DNA of 64,000 nucleotides from Crenothrix sp043729335 (GCF_043729335.1 NZ_JAYTLQ010000002.1:186001-250000); one strand, 5' to 3'. Positions 26,807-36,814 are shown, counted from the first letter of the stretch. Made by a program: numbers and translations. The notes: a model not told the origin generated them from the sequence alone.

Positions 26807-28237
26807 TTATTTGTTGTTTCGCACTAAACGCATCATTTCATTACGCAATGGGTGTTGCGTTAAAAATATACCCACCAGCCAACCAAAAACACAGCCTATA
26901 CTACTAACTATTAGTAAATGCGTAGAATCGATAACATTAGGTACATATATAAAACATAGAACAGGAATAACCATACTAATCACACTAACTACTAAACTAT
27001 TCAAATTACTTAATAGTAACTGACTTAACTTCAAGCCGATAACCTGCTTTAGATACTTTAAAGTTATTATTAAGTTAAAAGCATAGATAATTATTACTGA
27101 ATAACAAATCATTTCTATACTCACCGACGCAGCATAACATATCAACACTATACGAAACGACTGTACAATCAATTCACTACGTAGTATTTTATTAATATGT
27201 CCCGTAGCCATTAAAGCATTACTAGCTAAGCTCCATAGCGCTGCAATTGCTCCTGCAAATACTAGAATTTTAACTAAAGGCACAGCAGCATCCCATTGAT
27301 CGCCAAACATCAACCGCATAATAGGCTGAGCATAAAGCCCTAAAAAGGCGTAAAATGGCCAAGCAAAGACGGTTACATAGTTAACGGATTGCAAATAAGC
27401 TTTTAATAAATCTTGATCTTCCCGCACGGCTTTAGCAAACACAGGAAAAACTATTTTACGCACAGCCTCCATTACATCACGATGGAATAAATACATCTGC
27501 CCTTGTGCTCTGCTATATATTGCTACAACTTGAAATCCCAATAAGCGTCCTAAAACCAGATCATTCAAGTTCATAGCTATTTGAGTTATGATCGAGGCCA
27601 AACTCGACTGAGTACCAAATTTGACAATATATCGCCACTCTTTTATTCCAGGTAATAGCCACGCATCTTTCGGACGATTAGCATTAACCATTAGCGTTGA
27701 ACATGCCATACTAGCTACCGAGGCCCAAGCCAAGCTTAAATATCCATAGCCTGAAACTGCCAAACTTAATGAAATCACCAATTGCGTTATCGTACTCATT
27801 AAGTTAACGCGAAAAAGCACGCTAAACTGCATATCTCGATTTAACAATGTATAAATCGGCGCAGAAAAAGGTATCAATAAAAAATTAATACACTGAATTT
27901 CAATTAGATCAGCTATTGCTGGCTCATGATAAAAATTAGCGACATAATAACGAGAAAAATATAATATCGCTCCGGCAGTCCAACTTGTAAGCATCATGAC
28001 CGTAAGTGCTGTCCTGATTTTAAGCCTCGTCAATTCTTTTTCTTGGATTAAATAATTTCCCACCCCAAAATCACGTAAAATTTGTGCAACTCCAGTGACT
28101 GCTGAAGCTACCGAATAAATACCTATTTCTACCGGTGTTAAAAGTCTTGCGATTAACATAAGACCAATAAAATTAATCAATAGCGTTAAATACTTCTCAG
28201 TAAAAACAATCAAGATTGATTTTCTTATACTGGTCAT
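26807..28237 (-). CDS. Wzx-type polysaccharide flippase (MOP superfamily)
   Basis: A 476-residue polytopic protein with about 12-14 hydrophobic segments. The start SILIVFTEKYLTLLINFIGL and the stretch LLTPVEIGIYSVASAVTGVAQILRDFGVGNYLIQ are typical of the polysaccharide-synthase/MurJ-like flippases (WzxC-type). It should move lipid-linked oligosaccharide across the inner membrane, feeding the periplasmic ligase encoded at 20497. It is the first gene after a 520-bp gap and so may start its own transcript. Confidence 0.88.
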   Translation of the reverse strand: MTSIRKSILIVFTEKYLTLLINFIGLMLIARLLTPVEIGIYSVASAVTGVAQILRDFGVGNYLIQEKELTRLKIRTALTVMMLTSWTAGAILYFSRYYVANFYHEPAIADLIEIQCINFLLIPFSAPIYTLLNRDMQFSVLFRVNLMSTITQLVISLSLAVSGYGYLSLAWASVASMACSTLMVNANRPKDAWLLPGIKEWRYIVKFGTQSSLASIITQIAMNLNDLVLGRLLGFQVVAIYSRAQGQMYLFHRDVMEAVRKIVFPVFAKAVREDQDLLKAYLQSVNYVTVFAWPFYAFLGLYAQPIMRLMFGDQWDAAVPLVKILVFAGAIAALWSLASNALMATGHINKILRSELIVQSFRIVLICYAASVSIEMICYSVIIIYAFNLIITLKYLKQVIGLKLSQLLLSNLNSLVVSVISMVIPVLCFIYVPNVIDSTHLLIVSSIGCVFGWLVGIFLTQHPLRNEMMRLVRNNK

Positions 28238-28757
28238 TGAGATAATTGCATATTTTATTTTTTATAAGTGCTTTAGCAGCTTACCCAATACAGTTTTATA
28301 TTCAGATTTACAATAATTAAATTTAATTATCGGCATATTATGCTCAATTTAAGAAGTAAAATAAGCTTTAAGAATGGAGTTTGAATAGTTACAATCTAAC
28401 CACTGCCCAATCATTATTGGAAGGTATTAGATACAGTATTTTTAATCAGGATTAGTTGTTATATAAAAATGGTAGGTTGGGTTAGCGATAGCGTAACCCA
28501 ACATCTTTTTGATACGTTATGTTGGGTTACGGCTAACGCCTAACCCAACCTATACCCTATCTGTTATCAATCGAGAATAAAAACACCTTAAGGAATCAAT
28601 AATGTTTTTAAGGTATTGTAAATATCTATTCTTCTCTACATTTAAGCAGCTCCACTCCTAATTATTGCCAATTATTCACTGAGAAAACTTTATCATTAAA
28701 TTTTAAGTATAGTCCAATAACAGAAGAGTCCCATACGAATAGCCTGTTTTTCAATGG
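28238..28757. other. Intergenic gap between flippase and GT4 genes
   Basis: No gene was found in this AT-rich stretch of 520 bp. It contains the 80-bp palindromic repeat described separately (28473-28552). The segment upstream of the flippase ATG presumably holds its promoter, but no good hexamer pair stood out. Confidence 0.6.
28473..28552. repeat. 80-bp palindromic REP/MITE-like element
   Basis: The element begins TAGGTTGGGTTA and ends TAACCCAACCTA, perfect 12-bp terminal inverted repeats. Internally it consists of two hairpins, each with GTTGGGTTA / TAACCCAAC arms: one at 28477-28503 and one at about 28520-28548. The GTTGGGTTA motif family is widespread between genes in many bacteria as small non-coding palindromes. 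No transposase is encoded here, so it would depend on an outside enzyme. Confidence 0.75.
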
Positions 28758-29927
28758 CTATCCACAAACAATATTTTTAAAAAGCTCACTAATGCGGTGT
28801 ACAGTAGCATCCCATGAATAATTTTCTGTATACGCCCGGGTATCTTGACGTAATGGCATTTGCTTTTGCATTGCCCGTACCGCGGTAACAATAGCTGGTG
28901 CTGAGCGCTCAACTAAAATCCCTGCTTTAGGCGAAGCCACCACTTCAGGTGTGCCTGAAACCTTGGTTGCAATAACCGGCGTGCCACAAGCCATAGCTTC
29001 GAGTAGCACATTTGCCCAGCCTTCCCGACTGGAAGCCAATACCAAAATATCCGCTGCACTATAAACTGTCACTAATTGTTTGTGGCTGATTGCACCTAAA
29101 AATGTCACACGCCCGCCAACACCAAAACTGTTGGCCAATTTTTTTAAATTAAGCATTTCTTCGCCATCACCTGCAATCAGTAACTGATAATCTGGTAGCG
29201 ATTGCATCGCTTCAATAATCAAATGATGACCTTTAAGCTCTACCAAATGCCCTACTGACAGCAGAGTTGGGCGATCGAGTTTTAGCTGCGCCCGTGCCTG
29301 CTGACGATCTTCCGGCATAAAAAACTGTAAATCAACACCGTTTCTAAGCGCATGGATTTTTGCCGGTGAAATCCCGAACTCGACGATTTTATCCTTCAAA
29401 TCCTGACAAACGGTAATAATGGCAGTGGCTTGCTGCGCCGCCCAAACAATCATTTTTCTAGGCCAATAAAAGCTGGGAATTAAGGTAATATCTGAACCTC
29501 TGGCGGTAACCACCACTGGCTTTTTCAATAACTTACCTAAAATTACCGCAGCCACGCCGTCAGGATAAAAATAATGTGCATCAATTAAATCAAAATTATC
29601 GCCATTTTTTAGCTTGTTTTTTAGCAATGGATACACCGCTAAAACCAACATAAAGGGCGCTAGCGTCATACCTATTTTAGGCAACAAACAATAACGGGGA
29701 TGGCTAACCCGAATACCGAAGCGCTGCTCAACTTTAGCAACCTGTGCAAAATCTGAATAATGACCAAATTTGTCAGATACAAAAGGAAACCAGGGGACAG
29801 GTGCGATAACTTCAGCGACAATGTCTTGGTGGTGCTCCAGCAGATGGCGTAAACGTTGCTCAACAAATATACCGTGACCATTTTTTACATTGTTCGGGTA
29901 TAAAGTTGTTAGGGTAATAATTTTCAT
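28758..29927 (-). CDS. Family 4 glycosyltransferase
   Basis: A 389-residue GT-B enzyme. N-terminal TTLYPNNVKNGHGIFVEQRL resembles the acceptor loop of WcaC/AmsK-like proteins, with IDAHYFYPDGVAAVILGK following. The C-terminal domain has LLSVGHLVELKGHHLIIEA and the donor motif SSREGWANVLLEAMACGTPV. It is probably a sugar transferase for the same surface glycan. The gene lies 53 bp after the epimerase gene at 29981. Confidence 0.86.
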   Translation of the reverse strand: MKIITLTTLYPNNVKNGHGIFVEQRLRHLLEHHQDIVAEVIAPVPWFPFVSDKFGHYSDFAQVAKVEQRFGIRVSHPRYCLLPKIGMTLAPFMLVLAVYPLLKNKLKNGDNFDLIDAHYFYPDGVAAVILGKLLKKPVVVTARGSDITLIPSFYWPRKMIVWAAQQATAIITVCQDLKDKIVEFGISPAKIHALRNGVDLQFFMPEDRQQARAQLKLDRPTLLSVGHLVELKGHHLIIEAMQSLPDYQLLIAGDGEEMLNLKKLANSFGVGGRVTFLGAISHKQLVTVYSAADILVLASSREGWANVLLEAMACGTPVIATKVSGTPEVVASPKAGILVERSAPAIVTAVRAMQKQMPLRQDTRAYTENYSWDATVHRISELFKNIVCG

Positions 29928-29980
29928 ATTTTCAGTTCGTTACGTGCAGCATCGCTGACTTAAAGCCATTATCAATCTCA

Positions 29981-31003
29981 TCAAAATTGAGAACCATCAG
30001 TTTTGTACATCGTTTGATACCAATCCACAAAGGCTTTAACACCCACCTCTATTGACGTAGTCGGTTTGTAGTCAAATTCCGTAATTAACTCAGATACGTC
30101 GGCATAGGTATCAGGCACATCACCCGGCTGCATGGGCAGTAGATTTTTGATGGCTTTTTTACCCAGTGCATCTTCCAGTGCCCCAATAAAATCCAGCAAA
30201 GGCACTGGCGTATTATTACCGATGTTATAGACTTTATAGGGTGCGGAACTGCTACCCGGATCAGGATTATCGCTAAGCCAAAGCAGATTGGCTTGTGCGG
30301 GTTTATCGACAACTTTGGTTACGCCGGTAACAATATCATCAATAAAGGTGAAATCGCGTCGGTGGTTACCATAATTAAAGACATCAATCGGCTTGCCCTG
30401 CATAATATTTTTAGCAAACAGCATAGGTGACATATCCGGCCTGCCCCAAGGCCCATAAACGGTAAAAAAACGTAAGCCTGTGGTGGGTATACCGTATAAA
30501 TGGCTATACGTATGCGCCATCAATTCATTGGCTTTTTTACTGGCGGCATAAAGTGACACAGGGTGATCAACATTATCGTGCACTGAAAAAGGCATGCGCG
30601 TGTTGGCACCGTATACAGAGCTTGAGGATGCGTACACCAAATGCTCAATTTTATGATGTCTACAGCCTTCCAATATATTAATGAAGCCGACAATATTAGA
30701 GTCTATATAAGCATGAGGGTGCGTAATTGAATATCTAACGCCCGCTTGCGCCGCCAGATGTATCACTCGTTGCGGATTTTCTTGGGCAAATAAATCGGCT
30801 ATAGCCAATCTATCGGCAATATCCAGTTTTATAAATTTAAATTGTGCGTAGTCTTGTAATCTCGCCAACCTGGCTAATTTCAAATTGATATCGTAATAAT
30901 CGTTAAGATTATCGATACCGATGACTTCATCGCCCCGCTCCAGCAAGCGGATTGCCTGCACGCATCCGATGAACCCCGCGACACCAGTGACTAATATTTT
31001 CAA
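29981..31003 (-). CDS. NAD-dependent epimerase, UDP-glucuronate 4-epimerase type
   Basis: The 340-residue extended short-chain dehydrogenase has the NAD loop VTGVAGFIG, the ASSSSVYG serine region, and the catalytic YAASKK tyrosine-lysine pair (SLYAASKKANELMAHTYSHL). FFTVYGPWGRPDM is characteristic of UDP-glucuronate 4-epimerases, which make UDP-galacturonate. Directly upstream is UDP-glucose dehydrogenase, whose product is the substrate, so the pair forms a two-step route UDP-Glc to UDP-GlcA to UDP-GalA. The start is TTG at 31003, giving MKILVTG; no ATG is available at the family start. Confidence 0.9.
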   Translation of the reverse strand: MKILVTGVAGFIGCVQAIRLLERGDEVIGIDNLNDYYDINLKLARLARLQDYAQFKFIKLDIADRLAIADLFAQENPQRVIHLAAQAGVRYSITHPHAYIDSNIVGFINILEGCRHHKIEHLVYASSSSVYGANTRMPFSVHDNVDHPVSLYAASKKANELMAHTYSHLYGIPTTGLRFFTVYGPWGRPDMSPMLFAKNIMQGKPIDVFNYGNHRRDFTFIDDIVTGVTKVVDKPAQANLLWLSDNPDPGSSSAPYKVYNIGNNTPVPLLDFIGALEDALGKKAIKNLLPMQPGDVPDTYADVSELITEFDYKPTTSIEVGVKAFVDWYQTMYKTDGSQF

Positions 31004-31047
31004 AGGCTTATCTCTTAATTATATACGTGTAGCATCAGACCAAGATT

Positions 31048-32391
31048 TCAATCGGACCCTGAACGAATGACAGGACGGCCAATGCAATAATAGCTCAGGC
31101 CTGCGGCTTTTAACTGTTTAGGGTCATACAGATTACGGCCATCGAATACTACCGCCTCTTTCAGCTTGAGTTTTAATTGACTAAAATCAGGACTCCAGAA
31201 ATTTTTCCATTCGGTAACAATACACAGCGCATCGGCATTATTGACTGCCTCTGCCTGAGTCTCACATAAAATCAGTCCTGCTTTGTTACCATAGATTCTT
31301 TTAGCTTCTGCCAAGGCTTCCGGATCATAGGCCTGAACAATGGCACCTGCGTCTATTAAAGCTTCTAAAAGAACACGACTGGGCGCCTCACGCATATCAT
31401 CTGTTTTTGGCTTGAAGGATAAACCCCACAAAGCAAAGGTTTTACCTTTTAGCTGTCCTTTAAAATGCTGGTAAATCTTGTCAAATAAAACATGTTTCTG
31501 TCTTTCATTAACGCGCTCAACTGCGCCTAACAACTCGGCTTGATAGCCAAGATCTTTAGCGGTTCGTTCCAAGGCTTTCACATCTTTTGGGAAACATGAC
31601 CCCCCATAACCACAGCCTGGATAAATAAAATGATAGCCAATACGGCTATCTGCACCAATACCATTGCGGACGCTTTCAATATCGGCACCTAAATGCTCTG
31701 CCAGATTAGCCAATTCATTTATAAAACTGATTTTTGTCGCCAACATGGCGTTAGCGGCATACTTAGTCAGTTCGGCTGAGCGCACATCCATAGTAATCAC
31801 ACGTTCATGGCTGCGGTTAAAAGGCGTATACAACGCTTTTAAAAGCTCTGCCGTCCTGGGATTATCAGTACCAATAATAATACGGTCCGGTTTCATAAAA
31901 TCGGCGATGGCTGCACCTTCTTTTAAGAATTCTGGATTTGAAACCACATCGAATTCTATATTAACGCCCCTCGCACCCAACGTGGTTTGAATAAGATGCT
32001 TAACCTTATCCGCTGTACCAACGGGCACGGTTGATTTATTAACGACAATACGGTATTCGGTGATATGCTCTGCAATTGCTTTACCTACAGCCAATACATA
32101 CTGCATATCGGCAGAACCGTCCTCATCAGGCGGTGTGCCTACGGCAATAAACTGGAATAAACCATGTTCGACCGCCATTTTGGCATCGCTGGTAAAACGC
32201 AGCCGCCCTGATTGATGATTTTCTTTAACCATCGCCTCAAGACCCGGCTCATAGATAGGGATAATACCCTGGTTAAGACGTTCTATTTTTTGCTGATCAA
32301 TATCCATGCACAGTACGTCATTACCAACTTCCGCAAGACATGTACCCGTTACTAAGCCAACATAGCCAGTTCCAAAAATAGTAATGTTCAT
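31048..32391 (-). CDS. ugd: UDP-glucose 6-dehydrogenase
   Basis: This enzyme oxidises UDP-glucose twice with NAD to UDP-glucuronate. The 447-residue protein has the NAD loop ITIFGTGYVGLVTGTCLAEV, the substrate region NPEFLKEGAAI, the catalytic cysteine in YGGSCFPKDVKAL, and the C-terminal UDP-binding domain with LWGLSFKPKTDDMREAPS. Length and motifs are typical of bacterial Ugd/TuaD. It sits 44 bp before the epimerase gene, which would use its product. Confidence 0.96.
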   Translation of the reverse strand: MNITIFGTGYVGLVTGTCLAEVGNDVLCMDIDQQKIERLNQGIIPIYEPGLEAMVKENHQSGRLRFTSDAKMAVEHGLFQFIAVGTPPDEDGSADMQYVLAVGKAIAEHITEYRIVVNKSTVPVGTADKVKHLIQTTLGARGVNIEFDVVSNPEFLKEGAAIADFMKPDRIIIGTDNPRTAELLKALYTPFNRSHERVITMDVRSAELTKYAANAMLATKISFINELANLAEHLGADIESVRNGIGADSRIGYHFIYPGCGYGGSCFPKDVKALERTAKDLGYQAELLGAVERVNERQKHVLFDKIYQHFKGQLKGKTFALWGLSFKPKTDDMREAPSRVLLEALIDAGAIVQAYDPEALAEAKRIYGNKAGLILCETQAEAVNNADALCIVTEWKNFWSPDFSQLKLKLKEAVVFDGRNLYDPKQLKAAGLSYYCIGRPVIRSGSD

Positions 32392-32576
32392 TAACGCGTT
32401 TTCCTAGCCATTGCTTGGCAAAATACTATTTTGCATTTGGTATTTTTTATCATCGGGATAAAATTGTAGGGTATTTTGGTTGTTTAACTGTTACTTGCCG
32501 GATGTTAAGCTGTCCAGGACTCATTAAGGGTTATTTAATGCACACAAAGTCTATTTATCTGCGTAATGAATCAGCA

Positions 32577-33818
32577 TTATTCTTGGAATACGGGTCTACC
32601 CCCCATTATACTTTTCGAGCCCATTAAGCCTCTGTAAATACCCTCATAACGTCCCACACTGCCTGCCCAGACTCTATTGCGCTCAACGTAAATACGCCCT
32701 GCCATTTTTAACTCATCCCAGCGCTCAGGCTGATGCAGTAAATCTAAAACAGCACTTACCAAAGCACTAGCATCGTTGGCTTTAAATAAGTAGCCATTTT
32801 TTTTGTGCTCAATTAATTCTTTATGGCCACCCACATCAGATGCCAGCACCAACCGTCCTTGTGCCATGGCTTCCAAGGGCTTAAGCGGGGTTACTAATTC
32901 AGTCAAGCGCATAGATAAACGTGGATACACAAAAATATCCACTAGATTATAGTAATCTTGCACTAATTCGTGCGCTATACGTCCTGTTAACATCACATGT
33001 CCCCCAAGATTTAAATCTGCAATTTTTTGCTTAATACAGGCTTCTTGAGGTCCGCCGCCTACCAGTAACAACATAATATCCGGCTGGTCTTGCAAAATTT
33101 TTGGCAGTGCGTCCAACAATAACAATAAGCCTTCATAGGCATAAAAAGATCCAATGAAGCCCAGCACGATTTTGTTCTTTAAGCCCAATTGATTTTTTAG
33201 AGCCTGATCCGGTTTAGTGTTATAAATAAACTTAGCGGTATCTACAGCATTAGGAATTACGGTGATTTTTTCTGCCGGTATACCGCGTTTGACAATATCA
33301 TCACGCAAGCCTTCGCAAATGGTGGTGATGGCATCAGCATGTTTAAAAATAAAGGTTTCCAGTGCGCGGGTCACATAATAACGAAAACTGCCTTCCGTGG
33401 TTGTGCCGTGATCAACTGCCGCATCTTCCCAAAATGCCCGGCATTCATAGACCATGGGTAGCCTGTAACGCTTAGCGGCTTTTAATGCGGCCAAGCCGTT
33501 GAGTGCTGGCGAATGCGCATGAAGAATATCAGGCTTGATGTCAGGAATAATATCATCCAGGCGCTTTGCAAGCGATTGCACCACCGCCCATTGATTGAAT
33601 ACCGGTAACTTTACCCACCAAGCCGATGAGCGGACAGAACGGAAAAAATCAAAACCGTCTATATCTTCAAGCGATGCCCCCACCACCGTGTGCTTTGCAG
33701 AGGTTACTTGAAAAGTTTTCCAGCCCAAGGCACGCTGTTGCTCTAAAATGGCTCGCGTACGGAAAGTGTAGCCACTGTGTAACGGAATTGAATGATCAAG
33801 TATATGGAGAATTTTCAT
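32577..33818 (-). CDS. GT4 glycosyltransferase, exosortase A-associated type
   Basis: A 413-residue GT-B protein. The N-terminus ILHILDHSIPLHSGYTFRTR together with ILEQQRALGWKTFQVTSAKH is a very recognisable signature of the PEP-CTERM/exosortase A-associated glycosyltransferase family (TIGR04063-like). Other family features are MVYECRAFWEDAAVDHGTT and the donor segment RLTELVTPLKPLEAMAQGRL. It is the first gene of the minus-strand polysaccharide block and diverges from prsR across a long AT-rich gap. Sugar and acceptor are unknown. Confidence 0.88.
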   Translation of the reverse strand: MKILHILDHSIPLHSGYTFRTRAILEQQRALGWKTFQVTSAKHTVVGASLEDIDGFDFFRSVRSSAWWVKLPVFNQWAVVQSLAKRLDDIIPDIKPDILHAHSPALNGLAALKAAKRYRLPMVYECRAFWEDAAVDHGTTTEGSFRYYVTRALETFIFKHADAITTICEGLRDDIVKRGIPAEKITVIPNAVDTAKFIYNTKPDQALKNQLGLKNKIVLGFIGSFYAYEGLLLLLDALPKILQDQPDIMLLLVGGGPQEACIKQKIADLNLGGHVMLTGRIAHELVQDYYNLVDIFVYPRLSMRLTELVTPLKPLEAMAQGRLVLASDVGGHKELIEHKKNGYLFKANDASALVSAVLDLLHQPERWDELKMAGRIYVERNRVWAGSVGRYEGIYRGLMGSKSIMGGRPVFQE

Positions 33819-34588
33819 GCTGTAAAGCGGATCAAATTACTGTTAATATTAAGATAGAACAAGTATAGCTTGCCTCAAATTTATAGAAAGGTGTTTGCGA
33901 TTTTTTTTGCCCCAAAGCAGCTGAAAAAATTATTTTTATATAAGCCATAGATCTGCATATTCAATTTTTTTAACCAAACTGACGAATCAAATGTTGCAAT
34001 TTAGGCTACAATAAATGCAGTTTTGTAAAAAAACTAATACTTTGCTTTTATGTATTTTAGTAAAGTTGCAAATGACCCAAGCGAAGTAGGCACGCAATGC
34101 TTAAAAAATCGTTAACAAATTTTAAACGTTAGGATAGAGAAAGTTTTCTGTAGCTTAAACTTTTTTGATCCTCAACACTAAACTACTTTTAGTTTTTAAT
34201 TGTTATTTATCAATATAGCTAGTGATTCCGGAAATGATTTGCTTATCGCTATAGTCGAATGTAAGAAATTATTTAATATTGAGTTTAACCGATTAAAATT
34301 TCCATAAAAAAATAAAATTGCTGCTATTCTTAACACGTAAGAGTTATTTTGATATAAAAACAACGAATATCGATAAAACTTGACAACATTCTGTAGAAAT
34401 TGCATCAGCATGCAGGATTGTAAAAAATATCAAATTTAAAATATCGCATGCCGGAATAATAGCGATAGCCCAAACTTAAACCATTCGCATTAAACGAAAG
34501 AGAAAGGGAGGGCACTATTAAGCGGTCAAGTTATCTAAACCAAACGGGGAACCGTTAATTTCCAAAAGCTAATTCAGAAGGTGATACA
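33819..34588. other. Long AT-rich divergent gap upstream of prsR
   Basis: These 770 bp separate two divergent genes, the GT4 at 33818 and prsR at 34589. No gene is supported; a 71-codon minus frame at 34196-34411 looks random. Just before prsR a small hairpin is present, AACGG-GGAA-CCGTT (34543-34556), and a purine-rich stretch (AAAGAGAAAGGGAGGG) lies near 34497-34512. No riboswitch of a class I know, and no sigma-54 promoter, was recognised here. Confidence 0.5.
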
Positions 34589-35944
34589 TTGGACGATAAA
34601 AAAATTTTACTCATTGTAGAAGATGATCCAGGCTTGCAAAAACAGCTAAAATGGAGTTTTGAAGCTTATCACACCGTGATAGCCGGCAACAGAAGCGAGG
34701 CCATTACGGCTTTACGACGTTTTACACCCAACGTTATAACGCTTGATTTAGGTTTACCCCCTGATCCAGCCAATGCTAGCGAAGGACTTGAGACGTTAAA
34801 AGAAATCCTGGAACTTGCGCCTGCAACCAAAGTAATTGTTGTTACCGGTAATGACGACAGAGACAACGCCATTACCGCTATTGCTATGGGGGCGTATGAT
34901 TTCTATCAAAAGCCCGTCGACATTGATGTGTTGGGCTTAATCATTGAACGGGCTTTCCAGCTTTATAATCTTGAAAAAGAATATATATCGCTACAAAGAA
35001 AATCGGCTGAGCCGCTGGCGGGCATCATTGCTTCTTCCAAGAAAATGCAGGAACTTTCCCGCATGATCGAAAGAGTAGCGCCTGCCAACGTCACCACTTT
35101 GTTGCTGGGTGAAAGCGGCACAGGTAAAGAAGTGCTAGCGAAAGCCATCCATGGCTTAAGTGATCGCTCGAACCATCCTTTTGTTGCAGTTAACTGCGCA
35201 GCCATTCCGGAAAATTTACTGGAAAGCGAGCTGTTTGGTTACGAAAAAGGCGCCTTTACCGGCGCTGCACAACAGACTAAAGGCAAAATTGAGTATGCCA
35301 ACAAAGGTACTTTTTTTCTTGATGAAATTGGTGATTTACCTTTGGCATTACAAGCAAAATTGTTACGTTTTCTGCAAGAAAGAACCATAGAACGTATTGG
35401 CGGCAGACAAGAAATCCCTATTGATGTACGCATTGTTTGCGCAACTCACCAAAATTTACAAGCTTTAATCGATTCGGGTAAATTCAGAAGTGATTTGTAC
35501 TATCGTATTAGCGAAATGGTGATTAATATTCCGCCATTACGAGAAAGGGATGGCGATGCCATTGAAATTGCAACTGTTCTTTTAAGACGTTATTGTGAAC
35601 TGAACAATAAAAAAATAAAAGGCTTTAGCAAGGCAGCGGCAAAAGCCATTGAAAGCTATTCGTGGCCGGGTAATATTCGCGAGTTGGAGAATAAAATCAA
35701 ACGCGCAGTGATTATGGCCGATGAAAACAATATTACTTTCGATGATTTAGAACTTGATCAAACGAATGATGTTGCCATACCGCTTAATCTTCGAGAAGTC
35801 CGAGAGTCATCTGAAACGCTAGCCATAAAAAGAGCCTTATCACACTCGAACAATAACATCTCGAATACAGCGAAATTACTGGGCATCACTCGCCCTACCC
35901 TGTATGCCTTGTTTGAGAAATACGGCATTAGTGTTAATGACTAA
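34589..35944 (+). CDS. prsR: PEP-CTERM-box sigma-54 response regulator PrsR
   Basis: PrsR is an NtrC-type activator of sigma-54 promoters that in other bacteria controls PEP-CTERM protein genes with the kinase PrsK. The 451-residue product has a receiver domain (residues 1-125; acidic pocket VEDD, phospho-aspartate in ITLDLGLP, lysine in YQKP), a AAA+ domain with GESGTGKEVLAKAI, the sigma-54-contacting GAFTGA, and FFLDEIGD, and a C-terminal Fis-type helix-turn-helix (SNTAKLLGITRPTLYALFEK). The start is TTG at 34589, with AGGTGA five bases upstream. prsK and the exosortase are not in the window, so this copy stands apart from its usual partners here. Confidence 0.9.
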   Translation: MDDKKILLIVEDDPGLQKQLKWSFEAYHTVIAGNRSEAITALRRFTPNVITLDLGLPPDPANASEGLETLKEILELAPATKVIVVTGNDDRDNAITAIAMGAYDFYQKPVDIDVLGLIIERAFQLYNLEKEYISLQRKSAEPLAGIIASSKKMQELSRMIERVAPANVTTLLLGESGTGKEVLAKAIHGLSDRSNHPFVAVNCAAIPENLLESELFGYEKGAFTGAAQQTKGKIEYANKGTFFLDEIGDLPLALQAKLLRFLQERTIERIGGRQEIPIDVRIVCATHQNLQALIDSGKFRSDLYYRISEMVINIPPLRERDGDAIEIATVLLRRYCELNNKKIKGFSKAAAKAIESYSWPGNIRELENKIKRAVIMADENNITFDDLELDQTNDVAIPLNLREVRESSETLAIKRALSHSNNNISNTAKLLGITRPTLYALFEKYGISVND

Positions 35945-36295
35945 TTAAGGTACATAAGGTAAATTTGAAATATCACTCCGTCTATACCCCGTTTATTTAA
36001 CGATAAACTGGCTTAAATGGAAACTGTACGCTGAACATAATTACTAGAGTTTTTTTTGCTTATTTAGGGTTTTGTGGATTTTTTATCACAAAATCGCCAC
36101 AAACTGCATCAGTTCGGGTGAGTTTTTCGAGTTGCACCAATACATCAGTATTGCTTGCTTTTTGGAAAAAACACTCGGGTAAATGTCCCATGGCTATAAC
36201 TTACACAATCACGCAGAGCGGTCCGGCTTCTGCGCGAATTTTCTATTACCAAAAAAGCGATTAATTCGTGCTTAAACTTGCTCAAAAATTAAACA
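35945..36295. other. Intergenic gap between prsR and the NlpC/P60 gene
   Basis: About 350 bp between convergent genes, without a supported gene. A TTTTGTG / CACAAAA inverted repeat (36070-36093) may help end transcription, though the loop is long and AT-rich. Nothing else was recognised. Confidence 0.45.
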
Positions 36296-36814
36296 TTATT
36301 TTGGACGCCTTACCCCTGTAAAGTGCTTTTGCCAGTATCGATTATTAAGGCTGGACACCAGCACTCTACCTGTCCGTCGACTAGGGGCATGAATAAACTT
36401 ATCATCCTTAATAAAAATGCCTACATGCGAATGAGGCCTTCCATTGGTATTAAAAAAAACCAAATCGCCCGAGCTCAACGCATCTTTAGGAATTATCGGC
36501 AAAGCCAAAGCCATGTCGCTGGCTCTACGCGGCAATGCTACCCCGTAGCGTTTATAAACATGCTGAACAAAACCACTGCAATCAAAACCTTCTTCCGGAG
36601 AAGATTTACCATAGCGATAAGGTGCGCCTTGCAAACTCAACGCATAATTAATAACAGATGATTGTGACGACCGCCTTACAAGGGGCGGTTTTATTTCGGG
36701 GGTACTGGCACATCCTGAAAACAAAGCAACTACTGTTGAAAAGACAATAAACCGTGCAAACCCATAAAAATATAGATGTGCGCTGTACTGTGCTTTAATC
36801 CAAGAACTGTTCAT
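36296..36814 (-). CDS. NlpC/P60-family lipoprotein, probable cell-wall endopeptidase
   Basis: NlpC/P60 enzymes cut peptide bonds in peptidoglycan stems. From the ATG at 36814 the protein has a signal peptide ending in a lipobox (LFSGC), so it is a likely outer-membrane lipoprotein, and then a catalytic domain with the cysteine in GFDCSGFVQHVY, the histidine in RPHSHVGIFI and a second polar residue in FIHAPS. About 172 residues, like NlpC and Spr/MepS. A TTG at 36841 would add nine residues but does not improve the signal peptide. Lone gene, between prsR and a strong hairpin. Confidence 0.88.
   Translation of the reverse strand: MNSSWIKAQYSAHLYFYGFARFIVFSTVVALFSGCASTPEIKPPLVRRSSQSSVINYALSLQGAPYRYGKSSPEEGFDCSGFVQHVYKRYGVALPRRASDMALALPIIPKDALSSGDLVFFNTNGRPHSHVGIFIKDDKFIHAPSRRTGRVLVSSLNNRYWQKHFTGVRRPK

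Noticed and set aside
34196..34411. 71-codon minus-strand frame in the gap before prsR
   Set aside because: Hydrophobic, Asn/Phe/Leu-rich translation expected from AT-rich noncoding DNA; no start signal.
36070..36093. TTTTGTG/CACAAAA hairpin as a terminator for prsR
   Set aside because: Stem is almost all A-T with a 10-base loop, so it is a weak terminator at best.
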